Positions 1-6,293 of a stretch of 8,424 bases of DNA are shown here, piece after piece. The stretch covers positions 1-8,424 of the forward strand of contig CAJPNZ010000121.1 of the NCBI GenBank assembly GCA_905372155.1, in the 5' to 3' direction. A program made the translations under genes and the position numbers. The notes beneath the pieces were generated by a model, which searched no databases, was not told the origin of the DNA, and was given only the letters and a program-made list of their open reading frames with translations. Position 1 is the first letter of the stretch. Every line of letters starts with the position of its first letter. The stretch is from Propionibacteriaceae bacterium. GTDB lineage: Bacteria > Actinomycetota > Actinomycetes > Propionibacteriales > Propionibacteriaceae.

Positions 1-117
1 ACGCCAACCCCCACGGCAAGCACCCCGGCACCTTCCCCAACTCCCTCCACGACTGCTCCCTCGGCCAGGCCGAACCTTCCAGTCACCAAACCGGGACTGC
101 CGAGGACCGGCCGCTGA
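1..117 (+). CDS. C-terminal end of a Thr/Pro-rich protein with a terminal LPRTG motif (5' partial)
   Basis: The frame starting at base 1 stays open for 38 codons and stops at TGA 115-117; the N-terminal part lies outside the window. Residues 1-22 of the visible part are almost all Thr, Pro, Ser and Ala, the composition of a cell-wall-spanning stalk in Gram-positive surface proteins. The end reads KPGLPRTGR, an LPxTG-type sortase motif (codons 97-111), but only one Arg follows before the stop. The hydrophobic segment and positive tail of a normal sortase substrate are therefore absent. Neither other forward frame downstream encodes a hydrophobic stretch, so a simple frameshift does not restore an anchor. 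A strong terminator 22 bp after the stop supports a real gene end. The identity of the protein cannot be told from this tail. It could be a secreted protein carrying a vestigial or unusual sorting motif. Confidence 0.6.
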   Translation, partial: TPTPTASTPAPSPTPSTTAPSARPNLPVTKPGLPRTGR

Positions 118-139
118 GAGAACCCGCAGCGGGGCTGAG

Positions 140-172
140 CTTCTGCCTCCCACCAATGGTGGGAGGCAGAAG
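140..172 (+). terminator. Hairpin terminator after the LPRTG-tail gene
   Basis: A perfect 15-bp stem (140-154 with 158-172) closes on a 3-nt loop (AAT) 22 bp after the TGA at 115-117. No T-tract follows on the plus strand. Hairpin-only terminators of this kind are common in high-GC actinobacteria. Confidence 0.8.
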
Positions 173-201
173 GCTGTTCATGAGCCACACAGGAGGGCGT
201 C

Positions 202-240
202 GGTGGGGCTGCCGAAACAGAAGTCGCCGCGGCCCCCACC
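202..240 (+). terminator. Possible second hairpin between the LPRTG-tail gene and nfo
   Basis: Bases 202-208 pair with 234-240 (7 bp), and after a 2-nt bulge 211-214 pair with 230-233 (4 bp). The loop is 15 nt and no T-tract follows. It lies 29 bp beyond the stronger hairpin at 140-172 and could be a back-up terminator or chance pairing in GC-rich DNA. The rest of 173-341 is less GC-rich around 255-325 and holds no gene I can support. Confidence 0.3.
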
Positions 241-341
241 ACCCCCAGGGTGTCGTTATGTCATTTGGAAAGATTCTTTACCGTACACGCCACAAAACTC
301 TTCACGACGTCGCCAAAATCTTCTTCCACGAGGCCACCCCC

Positions 342-347
342 TAGGCT
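342..347 (+). promoter_or_regulatory. -10 box TAGGCT, leaderless promoter of nfo
   Basis: TAGGCT matches the actinobacterial housekeeping -10 pattern (TAnnnT). It ends 6 bases before the ATG at 354, so the expected transcription start falls on or next to the A of the start codon. No Shine-Dalgarno sequence precedes the ATG. Both facts point to a leaderless mRNA. No good -35 box (TTGACA-like) is visible at the usual distance. Confidence 0.6.
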
Positions 348-353
348 GGGGCC

Positions 354-1136
354 ATGCTGATCGGTGCTCATGTTGACGCGGACGCCGCGATTGCGCAGGC
401 CGTCGCCCTGGGGGCGGACATCGCCCAGGTGACCCTCGGCGACCCGCAGTCGTGGAGGAAACCCACCGTCCCCGGCGACGGGGCCGTCGCCCTGAGGTCG
501 CAGGCCACAGACGCCGGGATCGGGCTCTACGTGCACGCCGCGTACGTCATAAACGTCGCCTCCACCAACAATCGCATCCGCATCCCGTCGCGGAAACTGC
601 TGCAGCAGACCATCGACGCGGCCGCCGGGATCGGGGCGAGTGGGGTGATCGTCCACGGCGGACACGTCACCGCCGACGAGGACCAGCGGCGGGGCTACGA
701 CAACTGGCGCAAGTGCGTCGACGGCCTCGATGCGAAGGTGCCGATCCTGATCGAGAACACCGCGGGCGGCAAGAAGGCGATGATGCGATACCTCGACTCC
801 GTCCGCGACCTGTGGGCCGCCCTCGACGGCTCCGACAACCTGGGCGACGTCGGCCTCTGCCTGGACACCTGCCACGCGCACGCCGCCGGCCTGGACCTGA
901 CCACCGTGGTGGAGGACGTGCGGGCCATCACCGGCCGCATCGACCTGGTCCACTGCAACGACTCCCGCGACGCGGCCGGTTCCGGGCGCGACCGCCACGC
1001 CCCGCTGGGACGCGGCCAGCTCGACCCGGAGGTCCTCGTCGCCCTGCTGCGCGACGCCGACGCCCCGGTCATGCTGGAAACCCCGCCGGAGAACCACGCG
1101 GAGGAGATCGCCTGGCTGCGGGAGCAGCTGGCCTGA
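354..1136 (+). CDS. nfo: Endonuclease IV (deoxyribonuclease IV, AP endonuclease family 2)
   Basis: This 260-aa enzyme should cleave DNA 5' of abasic sites and remove blocked 3' ends during base-excision repair in the cytoplasm, using three Zn ions in a TIM barrel. All nine metal ligands known from E. coli Nfo can be placed: H61, H101 (in VIVHGGH), E134 (in ILIENTAGG), D171 and H174 (in CLDTCHAH), H200 (in DLVHCNDSRD), D213 and H215 (in GRDRHAPLG), and E242 (in VMLETPP). It is shorter than E. coli Nfo (about 285 aa) but matches the usual size of the actinobacterial form, which in mycobacteria is called End. The ATG start fits the conserved MLIGAHV opening and the leaderless promoter just upstream. 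It stands alone between a terminator and the convergent aspA. No SOS-box-like palindrome is evident upstream. Confidence 0.96.
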   Translation: MLIGAHVDADAAIAQAVALGADIAQVTLGDPQSWRKPTVPGDGAVALRSQATDAGIGLYVHAAYVINVASTNNRIRIPSRKLLQQTIDAAAGIGASGVIVHGGHVTADEDQRRGYDNWRKCVDGLDAKVPILIENTAGGKKAMMRYLDSVRDLWAALDGSDNLGDVGLCLDTCHAHAAGLDLTTVVEDVRAITGRIDLVHCNDSRDAAGSGRDRHAPLGRGQLDPEVLVALLRDADAPVMLETPPENHAEEIAWLREQLA

Positions 1137-1156
1137 GAGCGGCACCGACGGATTTC

Positions 1157-1231
1157 CCCGGTTGCGCAGCACTCAACTCGTTTTCCGGCCGGGAATGGTG
1201 CATTTCCGGGTTTGAGTGCTGCGGAACCGGG
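1157..1231. terminator. Long imperfect inverted repeat between nfo and aspA, probable bidirectional terminator
   Basis: Bases 1157-1176 pair with 1212-1231: 12 bp, one G/G mismatch (1164/1224), then 7 bp. The 35-nt centre contains the small palindrome CCGGCCGG. It begins 20 bp after the nfo stop and lies 11 bp beyond the aspA stop on the other strand, the position expected for a terminator serving both convergent genes. Its long loop differs from the tight hairpins elsewhere in this window, so it may instead be a dispersed intergenic repeat used as a terminator. Confidence 0.65.
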
Positions 1232-1242
1232 TTGGGCGTTCC

Positions 1243-2661
1243 TCAGGCCTTCCCCGTGGCCTTCTGCTCCCCCGGGTGACCGGAGAGGTTCTCGAAGGAC
1301 AGCAGCCGATCCACCGTGATCTCGTCCAGCAGGCCCCGTTCCAGGACGATGTCGCGCACCGATTTGCCGGATCTGGCGGCCTCCCGGCCCACCTCGTCGC
1401 CGGCCCGGTGCCCGATGTAGTCGTTGAGGAGGGTGACCACCGAGATCGATTCGCGCACGTAGCGTTCGCAGACGTCCTTGTTGGCGGTGATGCCGTCGAC
1501 GCAGCGGGTCCGCAGCACGTCGCAACCCGATTTGAGCAGCCGGATCGACTCGAACAGCGCCTGCGCGATCACCGGTTCCATGGCGTTGAGCTGCAGCTGC
1601 CCCGCCTCCGCCCCGAGTCCGACGGTGAAATCATTGCCGCGCACCTTGTAGGTGATCTGGTTGACCACCTCGGGAATGACGGGGTTGACCTTGGCGGGCA
1701 TGATCGAGCTGCCCGCCTGCATCGCGGGCAGGTTGATCTCGTTGAACCCGGTGCGCGGTCCGGAGCTCAGCAACCGCAGGTCGTTGCAGATCTTCGACAG
1801 CTTCGTCGCAAGGCGTTTGCAGGCCGCATGGGCCATCACGTAGGCGCCGGTGTCGGAGGTGGCCTCGATCAGGTCGGCGGCGGTGACGAAAGGCCGCCCC
1901 GTGATCTCGCAGAGGTGTTTCACGGCCAGTTCCCGGTATCCGGGCGGGGCGTTCAGCCCGGTTCCGATCGCCGTCGCACCCAGGTTGATCTCCAGCAGCA
2001 GCGACCGCGCGTAGTCGAGGTGGCGCAACTCCTCCTCCAGGTTCACCGCGAAGGCCGTGAACTCCTGCCCCAGGGTCATCGGAACCGCGTCCTGCAGCTG
2101 GGTGCGCCCGAGTTTGAGGATGTGTTCGAACTCCTCGCCCTTGTCGTAGAAGGAATCCGAGAGGTCCTCCACCGCGTGCGACAGCTCCCCGAACACGTGA
2201 TCCAGGGCCACCCGGAAGCCCGTCGGGAAGGTGTCGTTGGTGGACTGGCCGTGGTTGACGTGGTCGTTGGGGTCGACGATGTCGTAGCGGCCCTTCGAGA
2301 ACCCGAGGTGCTCCAGCGCCAGATTCGCGAGCACCTCGTTGGTGTTCATGTTCACCGACGTCCCCGCGCCGCCCTGGAAGACGTCGATCGGGAACTGGTC
2401 CATGCACCGCCCCTTGGACAGCACCTCGTCGCAGGCCTGGAGGATCGCCCGCGCCACCCAGCCGGGGAGGACGCCGAGTTCGCGATTCGCCAGCGCCGCT
2501 GCCTTCTTCACCTGGACCATTCCGCGAATCAACTCGGGAACAGAGTTCACGGTGACACCCGAGATGGGGAAGTTCTCGATGGCTCTCAACGTGTGAATCC
2601 CGTACCAGGCGTCATCAGGGACCTGACGATCGCCGAGCAGGTCGGTCTCGGTGCGCGACAT
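1243..2661 (-). CDS. aspA: Aspartate ammonia-lyase (aspartase)
   Basis: This 472-aa protein should convert L-aspartate reversibly to fumarate and ammonia in the cytoplasm. It belongs to the aspartase/fumarase superfamily and is close to E. coli AspA (478 aa) in length. The superfamily signature GSSIMPAKVNP is at residues 317-327, and its serine pair 318-319 includes the expected catalytic base. Other conserved blocks are GGAGTSVNMNTNE (97-109), HGQSTNDTFPTG (137-148) and GRTQLQDAVP (185-194), which bind the carboxylates. Fumarase C is the main alternative; the MPAKVNP form and the RQVPDDAWYGIHTLRA opening favour aspartase. The open frame extends further upstream, but the ATG at 2661 is preceded by a strong RBS and starts the conserved region. 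It is divergent from pta and convergent with nfo. In a propionate fermenter the fumarate would serve as electron acceptor (inference). The gene contains no TTA, CTA or TCA codon. Confidence 0.95.
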   Translation of the reverse strand: MSRTETDLLGDRQVPDDAWYGIHTLRAIENFPISGVTVNSVPELIRGMVQVKKAAALANRELGVLPGWVARAILQACDEVLSKGRCMDQFPIDVFQGGAGTSVNMNTNEVLANLALEHLGFSKGRYDIVDPNDHVNHGQSTNDTFPTGFRVALDHVFGELSHAVEDLSDSFYDKGEEFEHILKLGRTQLQDAVPMTLGQEFTAFAVNLEEELRHLDYARSLLLEINLGATAIGTGLNAPPGYRELAVKHLCEITGRPFVTAADLIEATSDTGAYVMAHAACKRLATKLSKICNDLRLLSSGPRTGFNEINLPAMQAGSSIMPAKVNPVIPEVVNQITYKVRGNDFTVGLGAEAGQLQLNAMEPVIAQALFESIRLLKSGCDVLRTRCVDGITANKDVCERYVRESISVVTLLNDYIGHRAGDEVGREAARSGKSVRDIVLERGLLDEITVDRLLSFENLSGHPGEQKATGKA

Positions 2662-2663
2662 TG

Positions 2664-2672
2664 CCTTCCTTT
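2664..2672 (-). promoter_or_regulatory. Ribosome binding site that fixes the aspA start
   Basis: On the minus strand the sequence AAAGGAAGG stands 2 nt before the ATG at 2661. Its AAAGGA part has a 5-nt spacing. This selects the 472-aa start over the longer upstream-extended frame, whose extra residues are Arg/Pro-rich and do not resemble the family. Confidence 0.8.
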
Positions 2673-2690
2673 CGGAGTTATCCTCCCGAC

Positions 2691-2708
2691 AAAACCCCGC
2701 GGGCGGGG
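2691..2708 (-). promoter_or_regulatory. Terminator-like hairpin in the aspA leader
   Basis: Bases 2695-2700 (CCCCGC) are the reverse complement of 2703-2708 (GCGGGG). A 5-bp stem with a 4-nt loop is physically likely. In the aspA direction the stem is followed by TTTTG (2694-2690) and lies 29 bp before the RBS. It resembles a short intrinsic terminator or attenuator, but the stem is small and could arise by chance. Confidence 0.25.
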
Positions 2709-2849
2709 GCGAAAGCAACGCTACCGGAGTCGGCACGGCTGCGTGGCCCGGGCCAGCATCTTCTCCGTTCCGCGAGACAACCGGCCGGCGCGTGAAACAG
2801 GTGTGGACGCCACGGCCGGGTCGGCACCGCACGTCCTTCGGCGAGTCGC

Positions 2850-2855
2850 TAGGCT
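2850..2855 (+). promoter_or_regulatory. -10 box TAGGCT, leaderless promoter of pta
   Basis: This is the same hexamer as upstream of nfo. It ends 7 bases before the GTG at 2863, so transcription should start at or within a base of the start codon. No Shine-Dalgarno sequence is present. No clear -35 is seen near 2827-2832. Confidence 0.6.
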
Positions 2856-2862
2856 TGGTCCC

Positions 2863-4923
2863 GTGACCAGATGCGTTTACATTGCTTCATCGGAGTGGCA
2901 GGTCAGCAAGAGCGCCATCGCTCTGGGCGTGCTGGAGTTGTTCGCGCGCCAAGTCCGTTCGGTCGGCTTCTTCCGTCCGCTGGTGCAGTCCCTCAAGGAG
3001 GACGGCATCACGACGGCGTTGCTGGCAACCAACACCCTGCGTCACCAGAGCTTCGAGGACAGCGTCGGTGTCAGCTACGAGGACTGGGCCAATGACCCGG
3101 AGGCCGCCATCGACACCATTGTCGCGAAGTACTCCGCGCTGGCGGAACGGTTCGAGGCGATCGTGATCGTCGGATCCGACTTCGACGACCTCACCTACGG
3201 CACCGAGCTGGACCACAACGCCCTCATCGCCGCCAACCTGAACGCGCCGGTGCTGTACGTGTGCCGCGCATCGGAGAGGTCCGTCGACGAGGTGTGCCGG
3301 ATGGCGGAGGAGGCAATCGAGGCCTTCGAGGCCCGCCACAACACCGTCGTCGCCGTCATAGCGACCCGCGCGGAACCCGAGATCAGCGAGGAACTCTCCT
3401 CGGCACTGCGCGAGGTGCGAGACGTCCCGGTCTCGGTGCTGTCCGCGAATCCGGTGCTCGATGCCCCATCGGTCGGCCAGCACTTCGAGGCCGTCGACGC
3501 GACGCTGTGGCGCGGCAAACAGGAGAGCCTGAACCGCGAGGCACTCACGACGATCATCGCGGGCATGAGCCTGCCGAACCTGCTGCCGCGCCTCCAGAAG
3601 GAGGCCACCGTCATCGTCCCCGCCGACCGGCTCGATCTGCTGCCCGCGCTCATCATGGCGCACCGTTCCGCCACCTACGGGCCCTTGGCGTCGCTGCTGC
3701 TGACGGGCGGTTTCGAGATCCCGGAGACGGTGGCGACGCTGCTCAGCGACTCCGAGGTGGACCTGCCAATCGGCGCCACCAACAGCGACACCTTCCCCAC
3801 CGCGATCGCGCTGCGGGAGGTCAGCGGGGTGGCCACAAGTTCGCCGCGGAAGGTCGAGCTGGCGCGCGCCCTGTTCGACCGGCACGTCGACGAGGAGGCG
3901 TTGCTGGCCGCCATCGAGCTGCCGCGCGCCGAGATCCGCACCCCGAGCATGTTCGAGCACCAGCTGATGCAGATGGCCCGCAGGGACCTGAAGCGGATCG
4001 TGCTGCCCGAATCCACCGACGACCGGGTGCTGACCGCCGCCGACACGGTGCTGAAACGTCACATCGCCGAGATCACCCTCCTCGGTGATCCGGGTGCCGT
4101 TTCCCGTCGCGCCGCGGAGCTGGGTCTCAACCTGACCAAGGCCACCGTCGTCGACCCGAGGGACCCGGAGCTGCTGGAGAAGTTCGCCGCCGAGTACGCG
4201 AAGCTGCGCGCCCACAAGGGGGTCACCCTGGATGCGGCCCGCGAGAAGTTGGCGGACCTGTCCTACTTCGGCACGATGATGGTGCACCTCGGCATGGCCG
4301 ACGGCATGGTCTCGGGCGCGGTGAACACCACCGCCAACACCATCCGACCGTCGCTGGAGTTCGTGAAGACCAAGCCGGGCGTCTCCGTGGTCTCCGGTTC
4401 CTTCCTGATGGCGATGAGCAACCGCGTGGTGGTCTACGCCGACTGCGCCGTCAACCCCGATCCGACACCCGCGCAGCTCGCGGACATCGCGATCTCCTCG
4501 GCCCAGACCGCGGTCAGCTTCGGCATTGAACCGCGCATCGCGATGCTGTCCTACTCGACGGGCACCTCGGGTTTCGGCGCCGACGTCGACAACGTGCGCG
4601 AGGCCACCGACCTCGTCCGCGAGAAGGCACCCGAACTCAAGGTGGAGGGGCCGATCCAGTTCGACGCGGCCGTCGACGAGGTGGTGGCGGCCAAGAAGAT
4701 GCCGGGCTCGGAGGTCGCGGGGCGCGCGACGGTGTTCATCTTCCCGGACCTCAACACCGGCAACAACACCTACAAGGCCGTGCAGCGCACCTCCGGTGCG
4801 GTGGCCATCGGTCCCGTTCTCCAGGGGCTCCGCAAACCCGTCAACGACCTGTCCCGTGGCGCGCTGGTCGATGACATCGTCTCGACGATCACCATCACCG
4901 CCATCCAGGCTCAGACGGACTGA
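2863..4923 (+). CDS. pta: Phosphate acetyltransferase, long form (Pta)
   Basis: The 686-aa enzyme should exchange acetyl-CoA and phosphate for acetyl phosphate and CoA, the first step of acetate formation. Three parts are visible: an N-terminal P-loop-like domain (about 1-190), a DRTGG-type regulatory domain (about 200-310), and the catalytic PTA/PTB domain (about 363-684). The catalytic part carries GMADGMVSGAVNTTANTIRP (near 480-496), YSTGTSGFGAD (from 564), FPDLNTGNNTYK (from 627) and NDLSRGALVDD. In the last, S664, R665 and D671 match the active-site Ser-Arg-Asp of the Methanosarcina enzyme. Length fits the roughly 690-aa long form. The P-loop is degenerate: WQVSKS stands where homologues often have GDTGKS. 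The GTG start is chosen because it follows the -10 box directly and opens the conserved CVYIAS strand; the much longer open frame upstream is antisense to aspA. It is followed by ackA. Confidence 0.95.
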   Translation: MTRCVYIASSEWQVSKSAIALGVLELFARQVRSVGFFRPLVQSLKEDGITTALLATNTLRHQSFEDSVGVSYEDWANDPEAAIDTIVAKYSALAERFEAIVIVGSDFDDLTYGTELDHNALIAANLNAPVLYVCRASERSVDEVCRMAEEAIEAFEARHNTVVAVIATRAEPEISEELSSALREVRDVPVSVLSANPVLDAPSVGQHFEAVDATLWRGKQESLNREALTTIIAGMSLPNLLPRLQKEATVIVPADRLDLLPALIMAHRSATYGPLASLLLTGGFEIPETVATLLSDSEVDLPIGATNSDTFPTAIALREVSGVATSSPRKVELARALFDRHVDEEALLAAIELPRAEIRTPSMFEHQLMQMARRDLKRIVLPESTDDRVLTAADTVLKRHIAEITLLGDPGAVSRRAAELGLNLTKATVVDPRDPELLEKFAAEYAKLRAHKGVTLDAAREKLADLSYFGTMMVHLGMADGMVSGAVNTTANTIRPSLEFVKTKPGVSVVSGSFLMAMSNRVVVYADCAVNPDPTPAQLADIAISSAQTAVSFGIEPRIAMLSYSTGTSGFGADVDNVREATDLVREKAPELKVEGPIQFDAAVDEVVAAKKMPGSEVAGRATVFIFPDLNTGNNTYKAVQRTSGAVAIGPVLQGLRKPVNDLSRGALVDDIVSTITITAIQAQTD

Positions 4924-4971
4924 GCCCCGCATCGTCCTGAAGTCCTGAACCCTGTCCGAAGCCGATCCCCC

Positions 4972-4979
4972 AAGGAAAG
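4972..4979 (+). promoter_or_regulatory. Ribosome binding site of ackA
   Basis: AAGGAAAG precedes the GTG at 4985 with a 5-nt gap (9 nt from the GG). It supports GTG as the ackA start and shows that ackA is translated from an internal site of a pta-ackA message, unlike pta itself. Confidence 0.75.
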
Positions 4980-4984
4980 AACCT

Positions 4985-6169
4985 GTGTCCAGTCACATCC
5001 TGCTGCTCAACTGCGGCTCCTCGTCCATGAAGTACCAGCTCTTCGACCCGGAGACGCAGAGCCCCTTGGCGGTCGGCATCGTCGAGCGGATCGGGCAGGA
5101 CGTCGGGAAACTGAAGCACGAGGTCGGCGGGCAGGAGTTCGTCGAGGAGCAGCCCTTCCCCGACCACACCGCCTCGTTCGCCGCGGTGGTCGCGGCCTTC
5201 GGGAAGCACGGGCCGTCCCTCGACGGGGTGCGGGCCGTCGGTCACCGCACCGTCCACGGCGGCTCCACCTTCCAGGAGTCCACGCTCATCACCGACGAGG
5301 TGATCGCGAAGCTGGTGGAGCTGCAGGCCTTGGCGCCGCTGCACAACCCCCCGGGGATCGCGGGCATCGAGGCCGCGATGGCGCTGCTGCCCGACGTGCC
5401 GCACGTCGCGATCTTCGACACCGCCTTCTTCGCGAAGCTGCCCGCCGAGGCCTACACCTACGCCATCGACAAGGAGGTCGCGAGGAAGTACGAGCTGCGC
5501 CGCTACGGCTTCCACGGCACCTCGCACTCGTACGTGTCGAAGAAGACCGCGGAGGTGCTGGGGCGTCCCGTCGAGGACTTGAAGGTCATCGTCTGCCACC
5601 TCGGCAACGGCGCCTCCATCTCGGCGGTCGACGGCGGCCGGGCGGTGGAGACGTCGATGGGCCTGACCCCGTTGCAGGGGCTCGTGATGGGCACCCGCTC
5701 CGGCGACATCGACCCGGGCATCTTCAAGTTCCTCTCCGACAAGGGCTACTCCATCGACGAGATCGACACGCTGCTGAACAAGCAGTCCGGCATGGGAGGC
5801 ATGTGCGGCCACACCGACATGCGCGACGTCGAGGCCCGGATCGACGCGGGCGACGCCGACGCGCGCCTGGCGATGGACGTCTACATCCACCGCCTGATCA
5901 GCTACATCGGCGCCTACATCGCGGTGCTGGGAGGGTTGGACGCGGTGGTGTTCACCGCGGGCATCGGCGAGAACGCCTCCCTCGTGCGCCGCGAGGCCTC
6001 CAACCGGCTGCGTCACCTCGGCCTGGTCCTCGACGAGGAGAAGAACGCGGTGCGCGCCAAGGAACCGCGCGTGATCTCCACCCCCGACTCCCCCGTCAAG
6101 ATCCTCGTGGTCCCCACCAATGAGGAACTGGCCATGGCCCAGGACACCCTGCGCATCATAGGGGAGTGA
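4985..6169 (+). CDS. ackA: Acetate kinase
   Basis: This 394-aa enzyme should transfer phosphate from acetyl phosphate to ADP, giving acetate and ATP, and so completes the route begun by Pta. Family signatures are present: LLNCGSSSMKY at the N-terminus, VGHRTVHGGS with R88, FDTAFFA with D145, RYGFHGTSH with H177, VCHLGNGASI with H205, and MGTRSGDIDPG with R238. A C-terminal GIGENA loop and NEE (E380/E381) complete the set. These sit three residues before the numbered active-site residues of the Methanosarcina enzyme (R91, D148, H180, H208, R241, E384). Length is normal (about 400 aa). The start is GTG with its own RBS; 61 bp separate it from pta, so co-transcription is likely. A strong hairpin ends the unit just downstream. 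Propionate kinase activity is possible, because the family is promiscuous, but the pta partner favours acetate. Confidence 0.96.
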   Translation: MSSHILLLNCGSSSMKYQLFDPETQSPLAVGIVERIGQDVGKLKHEVGGQEFVEEQPFPDHTASFAAVVAAFGKHGPSLDGVRAVGHRTVHGGSTFQESTLITDEVIAKLVELQALAPLHNPPGIAGIEAAMALLPDVPHVAIFDTAFFAKLPAEAYTYAIDKEVARKYELRRYGFHGTSHSYVSKKTAEVLGRPVEDLKVIVCHLGNGASISAVDGGRAVETSMGLTPLQGLVMGTRSGDIDPGIFKFLSDKGYSIDEIDTLLNKQSGMGGMCGHTDMRDVEARIDAGDADARLAMDVYIHRLISYIGAYIAVLGGLDAVVFTAGIGENASLVRREASNRLRHLGLVLDEEKNAVRAKEPRVISTPDSPVKILVVPTNEELAMAQDTLRIIGE

Positions 6170-6183
6170 GGCACCAACCCCCA

Positions 6184-6218
6184 CGGTGGGCGCCGACCTC
6201 GTAGGTCGGCGCCCACCG
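6184..6218. terminator. Perfect 16-bp hairpin, terminator of pta-ackA
   Basis: Bases 6184-6199 pair perfectly with 6203-6218 around a 3-nt loop (CGT), 14 bp after the ackA stop. No T-tract follows on the plus strand. Symmetry and its place between convergent genes suggest it can also end transcripts of the hydrolase, whose stop is 75 bp away on the other side. Confidence 0.85.
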
Positions 6219-6293
6219 CTGTTCTGCCGGATGGGGGCCGGGGCCACTGCCCAAAACCGCAGGACGGCATCCGGGAAACGCCAACCGGCTGGC

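Larger units (their letters stand above)
2662..2862. promoter_or_regulatory. Divergent control region between aspA and pta
   Basis: These 201 bp must hold the promoters of both aspA (leftward) and pta-ackA (rightward). On the pta side a TAGGCT -10 box abuts the start codon. On the aspA side a weak -10 candidate TAGCGT reads leftward at 2718-2723, with no convincing -35. Between it and the aspA RBS is a GC-rich dyad (2695-2708) that, read leftward, is followed by TTTT. No clear operator for a known regulator is recognisable. Confidence 0.5.

Noticed and set aside
300..341. SOS-box or known operator upstream of nfo
   Set aside because: The region is relatively AT-rich but shows no TCGAAC-type palindrome or other convincing dyad.
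156..344. 62-codon plus-strand frame before nfo
   Set aside because: It begins inside the terminator loop, has no RBS, an Arg/Gly-rich sequence and no recognisable motif, and overlaps the promoter region of nfo.
261..1525. Long minus-strand frames opposite nfo (303 and 276 codons) and a 275-codon shadow on the plus strand
   Set aside because: nfo has all nine metal ligands in its own frame. The overlapping frames are Arg/Gly/Val-rich shadows without domains.
2662..2832. Longer N-terminus of aspA starting at 2832
   Set aside because: The extra residues are Arg/Pro-rich and unlike aspartases, and a strong RBS directly precedes the ATG at 2661.
1216..2862. A 1235-codon open frame that would extend pta upstream to 1216
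   Set aside because: The extension is exactly antisense and in codon register with aspA. It stays open because aspA uses no TTA, CTA or TCA codons. Pta homology begins only at the GTG at 2863, which has its own -10 box.
2887..4932. A 681-codon frame on the minus strand opposite pta
   Set aside because: It is codon-register antisense to a clear pta gene, is His/Gly/Asp/Arg-rich, lacks any recognisable domain, and ends exactly where pta has its TCA codon (2887-2889). It is a composition artefact.
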